Assembly (NCBI GenBank): GCA_009930275.1
Contig: RZYP01000001.1
Coordinates: 220,709 to 284,708, forward strand
From: Negativicutes bacterium
GTDB taxonomy: Bacteria; Bacillota_C; Negativicutes; Acidaminococcales; Acidaminococcaceae
DNA length: 64,000 nucleotides
Direction of reading: 5' to 3'
In this document: in pieces, positions 53,397 to 62,849 of the stretch
Layout: the number at the start of each line of letters is the position of its first letter
Position numbering within the stretch: the first letter of the stretch is position 1
Notes under the pieces: generated by a model
What the model was told of the DNA's origin: nothing
Databases searched by the model: none
The model's input: the letters and a program-made list of their open reading frames with translations, nothing else
Translations under genes and position numbers: made by a program

Positions 53397-54521
53397 ATGA
53401 AAAAATTAAAAGTTATGACTGTTGTTGGAACCAGGCCGGAGATTATAAGGTTGTCAGCCGTTATTCGTAAACTAGAGGAATCCAAGGTAATAGAACACAT
53501 CTTGGTTCATACTGGGCAAAATTATGATTATGAGTTGAACGAGGTATTTTTCAAGGACTTTAACTTGAAGAAACCGGATTATTTTCTTAATGCCGCAACG
53601 GGAACGGCAGTTGAAACTATAGGAAACATACTTGTTAAGATTGATCCAGTCTTAGAAGAAGTTAAACCGGATGCTTTTCTTATTCTTGGAGACACAAACA
53701 GCTGTCTCACAGTTTTTGCAGCAAAAAGAAAGCACATACCGACTTTCCATATGGAAGCGGGCAACAGGTGTTTTGACCAGAGAGTCCCTGAAGAAATCAA
53801 CAGAAAAATAGTTGACCACATTGCGGACATCAATCTGACTTACAGTTCCATTGCCAGAGAATATTTGCTTAAAGAAGGCTTGCCTGCTGATAGAGTAATA
53901 AAAACCGGCAGTCCCATGTTGGAGGTAATCAATTCAAGGCTGGATGAAATCGACAAATCAGATGTTGTTGAAAGACTGAATTTAAAGGAACAGGGTTACT
54001 TTGTCGTATCAGCCCATAGGGAAGAAAATATTAATTCAGAATTAAATTTTACAAAATTGGTCGAAAGTCTTAATGCCGTCGCAGAAAAATATAATATGCC
54101 GGTAATTGTTAGCACGCATCCCAGGACCAGGAAAATGATTGACGCCAAAAGTGTAGAATTCAACCCACTAATATCTCTGATGAAGCCGCTTGGGTTTATT
54201 GATTACATAAAACTTCAAACCAAGGCACGAGCGGTACTGAGCGATAGCGGGACTATCAGCGAGGAAGCATCGATTCTTGGTTTTAAAGCTCTTAATATAA
54301 GGGAGACACATGAAAGGCCTGAGGCTATGGAAGAAACAGCAGTGATGATGGTAGGCCTTACCAAGGAACGAATACTACAGGGGCTGGAAATATTGACTGA
54401 GCAGGACCTGGAAACTTTAAGGAGGGTAGCAGATTATAACATACCTAACGTATCCGAGAAGGTGCTGAAAATAATATTATCCTATACTGATTATGTCAAT
54501 AGGGTAGTGTGGGGGAAGTAA
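53397..54521 (+). CDS. fnlC: UDP-N-acetylglucosamine 2-epimerase family, L-FucNAc-forming (FnlC/WbjD)
   Basis: Last step, C-2 epimerisation to UDP-L-FucNAc. The 374-residue protein has the 2-epimerase motifs VVGTRPEIIRLSAVI, HTGQNYDYELNEVFF, HMEAGNRCFDQRVPEEINRKIVDHIAD and VLSDSGTISEEASILG. Adjacent to fnlA and fnlB, which selects FnlC over a ManNAc-forming WecB. TTGGAGGTTTAG precedes the start. Confidence 0.93.
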   Translation: MKKLKVMTVVGTRPEIIRLSAVIRKLEESKVIEHILVHTGQNYDYELNEVFFKDFNLKKPDYFLNAATGTAVETIGNILVKIDPVLEEVKPDAFLILGDTNSCLTVFAAKRKHIPTFHMEAGNRCFDQRVPEEINRKIVDHIADINLTYSSIAREYLLKEGLPADRVIKTGSPMLEVINSRLDEIDKSDVVERLNLKEQGYFVVSAHREENINSELNFTKLVESLNAVAEKYNMPVIVSTHPRTRKMIDAKSVEFNPLISLMKPLGFIDYIKLQTKARAVLSDSGTISEEASILGFKALNIRETHERPEAMEETAVMMVGLTKERILQGLEILTEQDLETLRRVADYNIPNVSEKVLKIILSYTDYVNRVVWGK

Positions 54522-54522
54522 A

Positions 54523-55719
54523 ATGAAAGTCTTGCAGATAAATTCGGTTTGCGGCCAGGGCAGTACCGGCAGAATAGCGGCAGATATTCAGAACTTGTTA
54601 GCAAAACAAGGGCATGAATGTTTGTTTGCTTATGGCAGAGGGACGGCTCCTAGTGGGATTAATTCCCTTAGAATAGGCACTGATTTTGATAATTATCTGC
54701 ATGCAGCCGCAACGAGAATATTCGACAATCATGGATTTTCTTCAACAGACGCGACTAAAGAATTCATAAAAAAGGTGAAAGAATATAATCCTGATCTCAT
54801 ACATATGCACAATCTTCACGGGTATTATGTCAATGTTGATTTACTGTTTAATTATTTGCAGGAAGCAAATAAATCTATAGTTTGGACACTGCACGATTGT
54901 TGGGCGCTTACAGGACACTGTGCCCACTTTGATTATATTGGCTGTAATAAATGGAAAAAAGGTTGTTATGATTGTCAGCAGAAAGATGTCTATCCGGCAT
55001 CTCTTGTTTTCGATAACTCAGAGAGAAACTATGAGAAAAAAAAGGAGCTTTTTACTTCTGTTCGTAAGATGGTTATCGTTACGCCATCAAAATGGCTGTC
55101 AAAAATTGTTGATAAATCGTTCTTAAGCAGTTATCCCCTTCAAGTAATTAATAATGGCATAGATCTGGAGATATTTAGACATATAGCAAATGATTTCCGT
55201 CAGCGTTATGAGTTGCATGGAAAAATCATCATTTTAGGTGTAGCCAATATTTGGGCCTTGAAAAAAGGATTAGACGATTTTATTGATTTAGCAAAATATA
55301 TAGATAACAATAAATTTAAAATAGTAATGGTAGGTGTAACCGGAAAGCAACTTAAAACAATGCCGAAGAATATATTAGGGATTGAGCGGACAAACAATGT
55401 ACTGGAGCTGGCTCAAATTTACACAGCCGCAGATGTGTTCTTTAATCCGACCTATGAAGAAGTGCTTGGTATGACAAATTTGGAAGCGCTGGCCTGTGGA
55501 ACGCCGGTTATTACCTACAATTCCGGTGGCAGCCCGGAATGTATAACTACAGACAGCGGCTACATTATCGGCAAAGGCGAATGGAAACTGGTCCCTGAAA
55601 TTATAAATAATATGAAAAATATCAAATACGAAACTTTGCGTAATGAGGCTCTGCTTTTTGATAAGAATAAAAAGTACACGGAATATATTGACTTGTACCA
55701 GAAAATGCTAAATGTGTGA
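54523..55719 (+). CDS. Glycosyltransferase family 4 (donor unknown)
   Basis: A 398-residue GT4 enzyme. It begins KVLQINSVCGQGSTGRIAADIQNLLAKQGHECLFAYGRG, has IHMHNLHGYYVNVDLLFNYLQEANKSIVWTLHDCWALTGHCAHFDY with a Cys-rich acceptor-domain loop (CNKWKKGCYDC), and ends in the GT4 domain with NPTYEEVLGMTNLEALACGTPVITYNSGGSPECI. Homologues occur in many capsule loci; the YEEVLG-type EX7E motif is intact. GGGGGAAG lies before the ATG. Donor and linkage unknown. Confidence 0.85.
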   Translation: MKVLQINSVCGQGSTGRIAADIQNLLAKQGHECLFAYGRGTAPSGINSLRIGTDFDNYLHAAATRIFDNHGFSSTDATKEFIKKVKEYNPDLIHMHNLHGYYVNVDLLFNYLQEANKSIVWTLHDCWALTGHCAHFDYIGCNKWKKGCYDCQQKDVYPASLVFDNSERNYEKKKELFTSVRKMVIVTPSKWLSKIVDKSFLSSYPLQVINNGIDLEIFRHIANDFRQRYELHGKIIILGVANIWALKKGLDDFIDLAKYIDNNKFKIVMVGVTGKQLKTMPKNILGIERTNNVLELAQIYTAADVFFNPTYEEVLGMTNLEALACGTPVITYNSGGSPECITTDSGYIIGKGEWKLVPEIINNMKNIKYETLRNEALLFDKNKKYTEYIDLYQKMLNV

Positions 55720-55729
55720 GGTAGTTATC

Positions 55730-56923
55730 ATGGCTAAAACATTATCATGGTTTTTGGCACTTGCACCGGTGTTAACAATTTATGGTTTTTTTGGTGCCGA
55801 TTTGGCAACTCTCATTGGGTTGTTTTTGTGGCCGGCTTTCTTATTCCATATTTATTTAAAAAATGGCAAAGTGTCATTCATGCCTTTAGTTTCTTTGTTG
55901 TTAGCGTATGTTATTGTTATTACCATACTAAATCTTATGTTTGTCAAAAATCTTTACGTAGGAGAAAGCTTAATATTATTAAGACTTTTAAAATATGCCT
56001 TATGGCTTGGTATCATGCCGATTATCTTGAACAGTGACTTATTTGATTTTGATTACACTCTCGAATGCTACAAAAAAGTTTGCGTTTGTGCCGCAATATA
56101 TTTAATACTTCAGCAAATATCATTCAATTTGTTTTCAGTCATATTGCCCCGCTTGTTCCTGCCTTACACAGCGAATCCAAATGCCAGCGTTGCAATACTG
56201 CAGCAGGATTTTTCTGCCGCAAATGTTGAATTTTTTAGACCATCTGCTTTTTTCTTAGAACCGGCACAATTCGCTGATTATATCCTGCTCGCCCTTGTCT
56301 TGATTTTTATCGCGCCTGGTACCTATAGTAAGGATAGATGGTTATCTTATTTACTGCCAATTGCCGTAATAGCTTCTACCTCCGGGCTTGGGTATATGTT
56401 ACTTTTCGCTTTGTTTTTAGTAGGTAATTTCTCAAGAATTATGCGTAATCCCAAATTTACTATAGCCTTTATTCTTACGCTGGTTGGCGTTGCTTTCTTA
56501 TATATTAATGTTGCTTATGTTAATACATTAGTTAGCAGCACCTTAGGGAGATTAACAAATTTTGATGATCCAATGAATAATGCTTTTTTGCGACGCTTTT
56601 CATCCTATTATTTTTTAACCGATCTCGATGCCAAATCCTTTATGCTTGGTAACGGCTACGGCAACATCTTAGCAGGGGAATATTTTAACGGCCTGCCCTA
56701 TATGATTTGGACGACTGGAATCTTAGGGACCGCAATATATGCTGCCATGCTTTTCAGTTTTTATGAAAAAGATAATTTCACTAACAATGTTTACCTATTT
56801 TTCGTCTTAAGCATGAATATATTTGCGCACGGATTTACTCCCATTACGATTGTATTTAGTCTTGTGGGCTTACTTGCCTTGAAAAATAAGTACCAGGAAA
56901 AAGTGGTGTTATTAGAACATTAA
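55730..56923 (+). CDS. Putative O-antigen/capsule polymerase (Wzy)
   Basis: A 397-residue protein with about ten to eleven membrane helices and low sequence conservation, as usual for Wzy. The largest loop includes the region between FLPYTANPNASVAILQQDFSAANVEFFRPSAFFLEPAQFADYI (the FLEPAQFA-type motif is common in O-antigen polymerases). The context is decisive: a Wzx (61297), Wzz and BY-kinase are in the same locus and no other polymerase is seen. Start ATG 55730 follows TGAGGTAG; the frame 6 codons upstream overlaps the previous gene. Confidence 0.75.
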   Translation: MAKTLSWFLALAPVLTIYGFFGADLATLIGLFLWPAFLFHIYLKNGKVSFMPLVSLLLAYVIVITILNLMFVKNLYVGESLILLRLLKYALWLGIMPIILNSDLFDFDYTLECYKKVCVCAAIYLILQQISFNLFSVILPRLFLPYTANPNASVAILQQDFSAANVEFFRPSAFFLEPAQFADYILLALVLIFIAPGTYSKDRWLSYLLPIAVIASTSGLGYMLLFALFLVGNFSRIMRNPKFTIAFILTLVGVAFLYINVAYVNTLVSSTLGRLTNFDDPMNNAFLRRFSSYYFLTDLDAKSFMLGNGYGNILAGEYFNGLPYMIWTTGILGTAIYAAMLFSFYEKDNFTNNVYLFFVLSMNIFAHGFTPITIVFSLVGLLALKNKYQEKVVLLEH

Positions 56924-57036
56924 AATTATTGTCACAGGCAAAATATTAATACCTAGTCATTAATGATATTTAAAGCAAAGAAGATGCTCATGTTTTGGCA
57001 AACAGTTTTCCGTAAAAGAGGGAGCGTGTTGAAACT

Positions 57037-57843
57037 GTGGCAATGACAGGTTTAGCTATCAAAAAGAGAATAGCGCAAGTTTTTGACGCTGCTGGCATGA
57101 ACGATATTCTTTTGTCTTTATTAAATAGAATCTTGAATAATAACTATGTGCGGATAATTAATTATCATCATATCTTTAACGAAAATACGAGCAATTTCGA
57201 AAAACATCTGCAATGGTATACTAATCATTTTGAGAACTGTGATTACCAAAAGCTGGTGCGCTTTCTCCAAAAAACATACTCCTTCAAGGATAAACCGGGC
57301 ATAATGATAACCTTTGATGACGGTTTTGCTGACAACTACTTAAATGCGTACCCGCTTTTGCAAAAGTATGGATTCACAGGTTACTACTTTGTATCGACAG
57401 GCTTAGTTGGTCAAAATGATTATATGAATAGAGACCAATTAAAAGAAATGATTAAGAACAATCATATAGTAGGCTGCCACACGTACACTCACCACAGGAT
57501 GGCTATAAAAGACAGTAATGAAACTATGCATAGAGAAATAGTACAGGCAAAAACAGCTTTGGAAAGAATACTGGATAATCCTATAGATTTTTTCTGCTGG
57601 GTAGGTGGCGAAGAGAATACTTATACCAAGAACGCAGTTGGGCTGATAAAAAATTGCGGTTATAAGTTCGCATTAATGACGAATTCGGAGCCAGTGCTGC
57701 AGAGTACGGATACTTATCAAATGCAGCGCACAAATATCAATGACGATTGGGATTTGAGTTTAATTAAATTCCAATTGTCAGGAATTATCGATTTGAAGTA
57801 CAAAAGCAAACGTGAAAGAATAAAAAAGCTTACAAGGGGGTGA
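57037..57843 (+). CDS. Polysaccharide deacetylase (NodB / CE4 family)
   Basis: Removes N- or O-acetyl groups from a sugar polymer or lipid-linked repeat. The 268-residue protein has the catalytic Asp pair in MITFDDGFADNY (D94-D95) and the metal histidines in HTYTH (H148, H152). There is no signal peptide, so it would act in the cytoplasm, perhaps on a nucleotide-sugar or lipid-linked sugar. It follows a 113-base gap without promoter call. GTG 57037 is the start; the ATG at 57043 is alternative. It sits 7 nt from the next gene, suggesting linked function: a freed amine could be re-acylated by the FemAB/GNAT-like protein. Confidence 0.83.
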   Translation: MAMTGLAIKKRIAQVFDAAGMNDILLSLLNRILNNNYVRIINYHHIFNENTSNFEKHLQWYTNHFENCDYQKLVRFLQKTYSFKDKPGIMITFDDGFADNYLNAYPLLQKYGFTGYYFVSTGLVGQNDYMNRDQLKEMIKNNHIVGCHTYTHHRMAIKDSNETMHREIVQAKTALERILDNPIDFFCWVGGEENTYTKNAVGLIKNCGYKFALMTNSEPVLQSTDTYQMQRTNINDDWDLSLIKFQLSGIIDLKYKSKRERIKKLTRG

Positions 57844-57850
57844 CTAGCTA

Positions 57851-58621
57851 ATGATAAGAATACCCGACAAAAGCCATTTTTATTCTTTTGAAAGAATTAT
57901 GTTCCCAGCTGTGAAGGATATCAATAATTCCAGAACAGATGTAACCAGATATATGCGCTTCAAAGAAGAAGTCAATGTATTTAAGAACGGAATTGAAGAT
58001 GTTGATTCTACCCTTATTACTGATTTGCGTCTGACAGATGATAAAATAATGCAACAATTTTCCCAAACAGTTCGTTATGAAATTAAAAGAAGCCTAACTG
58101 ATGAAATAACAATGTTTTTCTATACATATAAAGATTTGGCAAAGATTTTTGGCATTGTCGAAGATTTCAAAAATACATTTATGAATTATTGTGACATATG
58201 TAATAAGCAATCATTGAAGAAAGTATATGATGAGGAAAAAATAAGATCATATATAGATAATGAATGTGTGCTTTTATCCAAAGCAGCATTTTCGCATGGC
58301 AAAGTCTTCCACCTGTATGTTTTTGACGAGAATGATGCATTATTAGTGTATTCGGCTTCTGACTATCGAAATGGCGAAATCGACAGAAGTTTGGCAGGAA
58401 GAGCTAATAAATTGCTGCATTATAACGACATGTTATATCTAAAATCACAAGGACTTAGTTATTATGATTGGGGTAATGTAGCAAGTTTTGAATCACCTAA
58501 CGGGATCGACAAATTCAAGATATCTTTTGGCGGGACCAGGACGAAGGTATACAGTTATTTCGTTGGTAATTCTTTGTTAGGGAAATTTCTTGTTTTTTCC
58601 AAAAAAATGTTACAAAGGTGA
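57851..58621 (+). CDS. Second FemAB/GNAT-like protein
   Basis: A 256-residue protein. No named family recognised with certainty; the pattern (RYEIKRSLTDEITMFFY ... FHLYVFDENDALLVYSASDYRN ... INYNDMLYLKSQGLSYYDWGNVASFESPNGIDKFKISFGGTRTKVYSYFVGN, roughly 150-245) fits the C-terminal GNAT half of FemAB-like capsule-locus proteins. No signal peptide; probably cytoplasmic. AAGGGGGTG before the ATG. The neighbouring deacetylase makes an exposed amine a likely acceptor. Could instead be an N-acyltransferase of unknown donor. Confidence 0.55.
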   Translation: MIRIPDKSHFYSFERIMFPAVKDINNSRTDVTRYMRFKEEVNVFKNGIEDVDSTLITDLRLTDDKIMQQFSQTVRYEIKRSLTDEITMFFYTYKDLAKIFGIVEDFKNTFMNYCDICNKQSLKKVYDEEKIRSYIDNECVLLSKAAFSHGKVFHLYVFDENDALLVYSASDYRNGEIDRSLAGRANKLLHYNDMLYLKSQGLSYYDWGNVASFESPNGIDKFKISFGGTRTKVYSYFVGNSLLGKFLVFSKKMLQR

Positions 58622-58626
58622 AAAAA

Positions 58627-59736
58627 ATGAGAGTTTTATTTACCACAAATATACCAAGTCCATATCGGGTTGATTTTTTCAACGAACTAGGCAAAGCCTG
58701 TGACTTGACTGTTCTTTATGAACGCAGCGACGCCAACAATCGCAATCGAGAATGGCTTTTGTCAAAGTCTGTGAATTTTAAAGAGATATTTTTACAAGGC
58801 TACAAAGTAGGTAATGATAGCGCGCTCTGCCCGCAAATTTTGAATCATTTTGACCCTAAACGCTATGATATTTTTGTTATTGGGGGATATTGCACACCTT
58901 CCGGCATACTTAGCATAATTTATTTAAAGTTCAAAAAGATTCCTTTTATTTTGGATTTTGACGGCGGATTTATTAAGGAAGGCAAATCATTAAGACACTA
59001 TTTGAAGAAGTGTCTTATCAGCAGCGCAAACTGGTGGACAAGTACCGGCCCTAAAACCACCGAATATTTATGTTATTACGGCGCCAAACCTGGGAATATT
59101 TACAGCTATCCTTTTACATCACTCAAAAAAGAAGACATATTACAGAAACCTATAGATTTTAAAGAAAAGCAGGCCTTTCGCCAAGAATTAAATATTTCGG
59201 AAAACAAAATTATAATGTCCGTTGGCAGATTTGCTTATGTGAAAGGCTATGATATTTTGCTAAAGGCAAGTACACAACTGGATAAAGATACTGGCGTATA
59301 TATAGTTGGCGGCAAAGTTACCGGAGAATATGCGAATATGAAAAAGAAGTTAAATCTTCCCAATGTCCATTTCGTTGAATTTAAGGCAAAGAATGAACTT
59401 GCCAAATATTACAAAGCCGCAGATTTATTCGTTCTGCCCACGAGAGAAGATATTTGGGGCTTAGTTATAAACGAGGCTATGGGGTACGGACTGCCCGTTA
59501 TTACAACAACTCGTTGCATAGCAGGTTTAGAGCTGATAAAAAATGGCGAAAATGGTTATATTGTGCCGGTGGAGGATTCTGAGACTTTAGCAGAAAGATG
59601 TAAAACAATTTTGACAGATGATTTGTTGCGCAAAAAAATGTCTGGAAAAAGCCTGGAGAAGATACAAGAATATACCATAGAAAATATGGCTGACCGGTAT
59701 TTACAGATTTTCAAAAAAATTTCCGAATTTCATTGA
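58627..59736 (+). CDS. Glycosyltransferase family 4
   Basis: A 369-residue GT4 enzyme: MRVLFTTNIPSPYRVDFFNELGK (PYRVDFF is typical of capsular fucosyl- and galactosyltransferase relatives), a DFDGGFIKEGKSLRHYLKK segment, and a C-terminal domain with MSVGRFAYVKGYDILLKA and LPTREDIWGLVINEAMGYGLPVITTTRC carrying the EX7E motif. AAGGTG lies 7 nt before ATG 58627; a GTG three codons earlier is alternative. Donor unknown. Confidence 0.85.
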   Translation: MRVLFTTNIPSPYRVDFFNELGKACDLTVLYERSDANNRNREWLLSKSVNFKEIFLQGYKVGNDSALCPQILNHFDPKRYDIFVIGGYCTPSGILSIIYLKFKKIPFILDFDGGFIKEGKSLRHYLKKCLISSANWWTSTGPKTTEYLCYYGAKPGNIYSYPFTSLKKEDILQKPIDFKEKQAFRQELNISENKIIMSVGRFAYVKGYDILLKASTQLDKDTGVYIVGGKVTGEYANMKKKLNLPNVHFVEFKAKNELAKYYKAADLFVLPTREDIWGLVINEAMGYGLPVITTTRCIAGLELIKNGENGYIVPVEDSETLAERCKTILTDDLLRKKMSGKSLEKIQEYTIENMADRYLQIFKKISEFH

Positions 59737-59836
59737 AGAGATTGGGCATGTCAAATTAGTGTAACAATGAGCAGCCATTATAAATTTTTTCTTGATAGAG
59801 AAATTGTGTAGGGGTGTTTTTATGGAGGGTATCTCA

Positions 59837-60361
59837 ATGACGACGAAGGGATTTGCAAGGCGTATTACAAAAGCATTGAAAAGGCGTATTGCCTGTTTCT
59901 TTGTAAACAATGTATTTCAAGGTACAATGCCACTCTTTTGGGGCATTAAAAGAAATTTACTAAACTGGGTTGGCATGAAAATTGGTAGTGGCACCAAAAT
60001 CGTTGGACCGGTGAGAATTACAGGTGATTTAAAGGTTGGCGAGAATACATGGATTGGTACAGGTTTTACAGTTCATGGCAATGGCTCTGTCATTATTGGC
60101 TGCAATTGTGACATTGGTCCTGATGTCACGTTTCTAACTGGTTCGCATAAACTGGGGAGTCAAGAAAGAAGAGCAGGAGATGGTCTTAGCTTTCAAATCA
60201 TCATAAATGATGGTATCTGGATAGGTGCCAGTTCAACATTTGTTGGCGATATTGAAATCGGAAAAGGATGCATGGTTGGAGCATGTTCTTTAGTAAACAA
60301 ATCATACAGCAATAATGTTATTATTACTGGAATACCTGCAAAAATTTTGAAGAAATTATAG
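59837..60361 (+). CDS. Hexapeptide-repeat O-acetyltransferase (left-handed beta-helix)
   Basis: A 174-residue acyltransferase with the left-handed beta-helix repeats visible from about residue 50: GVKIGSGTKIVG-like, VGENTWIG, IGCNCDIGPDV, GIWIGASSTFVGDIEIGKGCMVGA, ending NVIITGIPAKIL, which is the standard tail of the maltose/CysE-type acetyltransferases. The His of GSHKLG is the likely catalytic residue. Two starts: ATG 59822 or 59837; GGAGG at 59824-59828 supports 59837. It could O-acetylate a locus sugar or be the acetyltransferase of the amino sugar, though it does not show the PglD N-terminal domain. Confidence 0.82.
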   Translation: MTTKGFARRITKALKRRIACFFVNNVFQGTMPLFWGIKRNLLNWVGMKIGSGTKIVGPVRITGDLKVGENTWIGTGFTVHGNGSVIIGCNCDIGPDVTFLTGSHKLGSQERRAGDGLSFQIIINDGIWIGASSTFVGDIEIGKGCMVGACSLVNKSYSNNVIITGIPAKILKKL

Positions 60362-60452
60362 ATGAATTAAGTAATTATTTAAATAAGTTTTTTATTATTT
60401 TCTTTAAACTCAAGGCAGATTTGTCATGATTATTTACTTGGGGGAGAGCACA

Positions 60453-61259
60453 ATGAAAGAAATGAGTTTTGAGGAAATTAGAATAGTACAAATGCAGATG
60501 TTGGCAGGCTTTCATGATTTCTGCATGAAGAATAAACTTAGATATTTTTTGGACCACGGGACACTTTTGGGCGCTGTCAGACATGAAGGGTTTATTCCCT
60601 GGGATGACGATATCGATGTGGGTATGCCAAGGGATGACTATAATAAGTTTATTGAATTAGCAAGTAATGGCTATGGTAACAATATTCTTCTGCGGCCGGA
60701 AGATAGCATTTATTCCTATTTGAAAATACTGGACAAAAGAACCAAATTAATAGAATTTCCCGGAAATTTTCAAAATGAAATCAGGGTATATCTTGATGTC
60801 TTTCCTAAGGACGGCGTACCTGACTTGTCCTACAAAGGAAAATTGCTATGCAAGATTGTACACGTTTTAACATTGTTTTATTGGTTTAATAAGGTTTCGA
60901 TATATAAATGGAGGAAGAGTGCCAATATCTTCAAGCAAATAGCGGCTTTTATAGGCAGGCTTGCCATGAATGACAGAATGAAATATTGGCCTTTGAAGCA
61001 AACAAACAAAATAGCCGAAAAGTATAAATTCGACCAATCGCCTTATGTTGCGACTATCCTGTTCAATGGCATGAAAAATTGTGTGAAAAGGGAATGCTTT
61101 GCTTGTTTTCAAAGCAAAAAGTTCGAGGAACTTATTTTAAGTATTCCGGTTGGCTATGATGAGTATCTGCGAGCTTTATACGGAGACTATATGACACTGC
61201 CGCCACTGGGTAAACAGTCAAAAAAGCATGATAATATCGCTTACTGGTCAGAAACTTGA
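60453..61259 (+). CDS. LicD family phosphotransferase
   Basis: A 268-residue member of the LicD/fukutin nucleotidyltransferase-like fold. The diagnostic segment is HGTLLGAVRHEGFIPWDDDIDVGMPRDDY, with the catalytic Asp residues at 51-55 (DDDID). Members transfer phosphocholine or other phospho groups (phosphoethanolamine, phosphoglycerol or sugar-phosphate) to polysaccharides. No licA, licB or licC gene is in this window, so the donor is unclear; a sugar-phosphate donor is possible. GGGGGAG before the ATG at 60453. Confidence 0.88.
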   Translation: MKEMSFEEIRIVQMQMLAGFHDFCMKNKLRYFLDHGTLLGAVRHEGFIPWDDDIDVGMPRDDYNKFIELASNGYGNNILLRPEDSIYSYLKILDKRTKLIEFPGNFQNEIRVYLDVFPKDGVPDLSYKGKLLCKIVHVLTLFYWFNKVSIYKWRKSANIFKQIAAFIGRLAMNDRMKYWPLKQTNKIAEKYKFDQSPYVATILFNGMKNCVKRECFACFQSKKFEELILSIPVGYDEYLRALYGDYMTLPPLGKQSKKHDNIAYWSET

Positions 61260-61296
61260 AATAATTACTGATAAGGGAAAAATAGGAGAAAACAGC

Positions 61297-62697
61297 ATGC
61301 TTAAAAATCTTTTGATTTATTCTGCCGGCATCTTTTTTTCAAAAATTTTAGTTTTTTTCCTTATTCCTATTTACACTTATTATCTAGTCCCTAGTGATTA
61401 TGGCTATTATGATGTTTTGGTCAGCAATATGCAGCTTTTGGTCTGCGTGGCGTTTTTGGAAATTTGGAATGGCGTTTTACGCTACATGTTTGATTATGAC
61501 GATATAAAAGATAAGAACATTGTTGTAAAATCCGTCCTGTATCTGACCATTCCGCTGCTGGGGTTTTTGTTTGGTCTCCTGATGTTGGCAAGTTATATTA
61601 TTGAAATACGTTATCCAGTGCAGATTATTTTATACGTAATTTCTTATGCCTTCTTACAGATTCTACAAGGTGTGGCACGTGGCTTTGAAAAAAATAGGTT
61701 ATATGTGTGGAGTGGAGTTATAACAACCCTTATATATTGCTTGCTGAGCATATATTTTGTTATTTTCTTGGGTAAAGGAGTTGAATTCATCTTAGGTGCC
61801 TTAGTGGCCGGTAATTTAACCGCAATAGCAATACTCATATATAAGTTGCAACTCTTTAAACTGCTTAAAAATGCTGCTGTTGATTACAATTTATGTAAAG
61901 AAATTTTCGTTTTTTGTTTGCCTTTTTTGCTTAATACTATTGCTTACACATTTCTTGATACTTTTGATAAAAACTACCTATTGGAAAAAATCGGCAGCGA
62001 ACAAATTGCCTATTATGCTGTAGCATCCAAATTCGCGGCAATTATAGGTATTATAGCATCCATATATCAACTGGCTTGGCAGGAATATTCATTTCTCCAT
62101 GCTAACAGTGAAAATAAAGACGAAATATATACCTTGTCCGTTAATACTTATTTAAAGTTTATGGGTCTATCCATACCAATTTCTATTGTTCTGGTTAGCT
62201 TAACTTTTGATCTGTTGATAGGCGTTGCTTATCGTTCGGCACTGGTCTTGGTTCCAGTAGCAATGTTGACCGCGTTTATTGGTTCTGTAACAGGTGTGTT
62301 TGGCAATCTGTTTGCGGTAATTAAAAGAAATAAATATTTCTTTTCAACAACGCTTGCAGGTGCAATCGTAAATATGATTCTCTTGGTTATACTGACACCG
62401 GTTATTTCAATCCATGCCATCAACGTAGCGCTGTTCGTGGGATTTTTGGTGATTGTTATTTATAGATTCAGGATTGTTTCCAGGTACATGCAAATAAGAT
62501 TAAATAGAAACGTTCTAAGATTAATCTGTTTTACAAGCATGATTGCTTTCCTGCCTTATTTTTATCCGTCTTTATCAATCCACTTGGGCTCTCTTATTTT
62601 TTTGCTAAGTGTTTGGTATTACATGAATAGAGATGTAATAATGTCTTTGTATCGTACGCTAAAATATAAAATAGCAGATTTGTATAAGAACATATAA
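61297..62697 (+). CDS. Wzx-type polysaccharide flippase
   Basis: Moves the lipid-linked repeat unit across the inner membrane. The 466-residue protein has about 12 to 14 membrane helices and the polysaccharide-transport opening NLLIYSAGIFFSKILVFFLIPIYTYYLVPSDYGYYDVLV, plus TFDKNYLLEKIGSEQIAYYAVASKF in the middle, characteristic of the MVF/PST group. The frame is open 23 codons before, overlapping licD; ATAGGAG before the ATG at 61297 decides the start. It ends the locus and is followed by a terminator, so transcription from 40.5 kb to here may be one long unit. Confidence 0.9.
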   Translation: MLKNLLIYSAGIFFSKILVFFLIPIYTYYLVPSDYGYYDVLVSNMQLLVCVAFLEIWNGVLRYMFDYDDIKDKNIVVKSVLYLTIPLLGFLFGLLMLASYIIEIRYPVQIILYVISYAFLQILQGVARGFEKNRLYVWSGVITTLIYCLLSIYFVIFLGKGVEFILGALVAGNLTAIAILIYKLQLFKLLKNAAVDYNLCKEIFVFCLPFLLNTIAYTFLDTFDKNYLLEKIGSEQIAYYAVASKFAAIIGIIASIYQLAWQEYSFLHANSENKDEIYTLSVNTYLKFMGLSIPISIVLVSLTFDLLIGVAYRSALVLVPVAMLTAFIGSVTGVFGNLFAVIKRNKYFFSTTLAGAIVNMILLVILTPVISIHAINVALFVGFLVIVIYRFRIVSRYMQIRLNRNVLRLICFTSMIAFLPYFYPSLSIHLGSLIFLLSVWYYMNRDVIMSLYRTLKYKIADLYKNI

Positions 62698-62721
62698 GAT
62701 GATGAGATTACTTTGTTTTTA

Positions 62722-62767
62722 AATCCACCTTCATACCATTTACGAGGTAGAAAGGTGGATCTTTTTA
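62722..62767 (+). terminator. Terminator after the polysaccharide locus
   Basis: ATCCACCTT (62723-62731) pairs with AAGGTGGAT (62752-62760) across a 20-nt loop, followed by CTTTTT. A TATAAT lies downstream at 62794-62799 that may serve the next gene. Confidence 0.7.
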
Positions 62768-62849
62768 CTCAGTACTCACTGCTGTCTCCGTGTTATAATA
62801 AAAGTATAAAAGTGAATAAGACGTCCTAAATTGAAAGGAATATTGTGTG

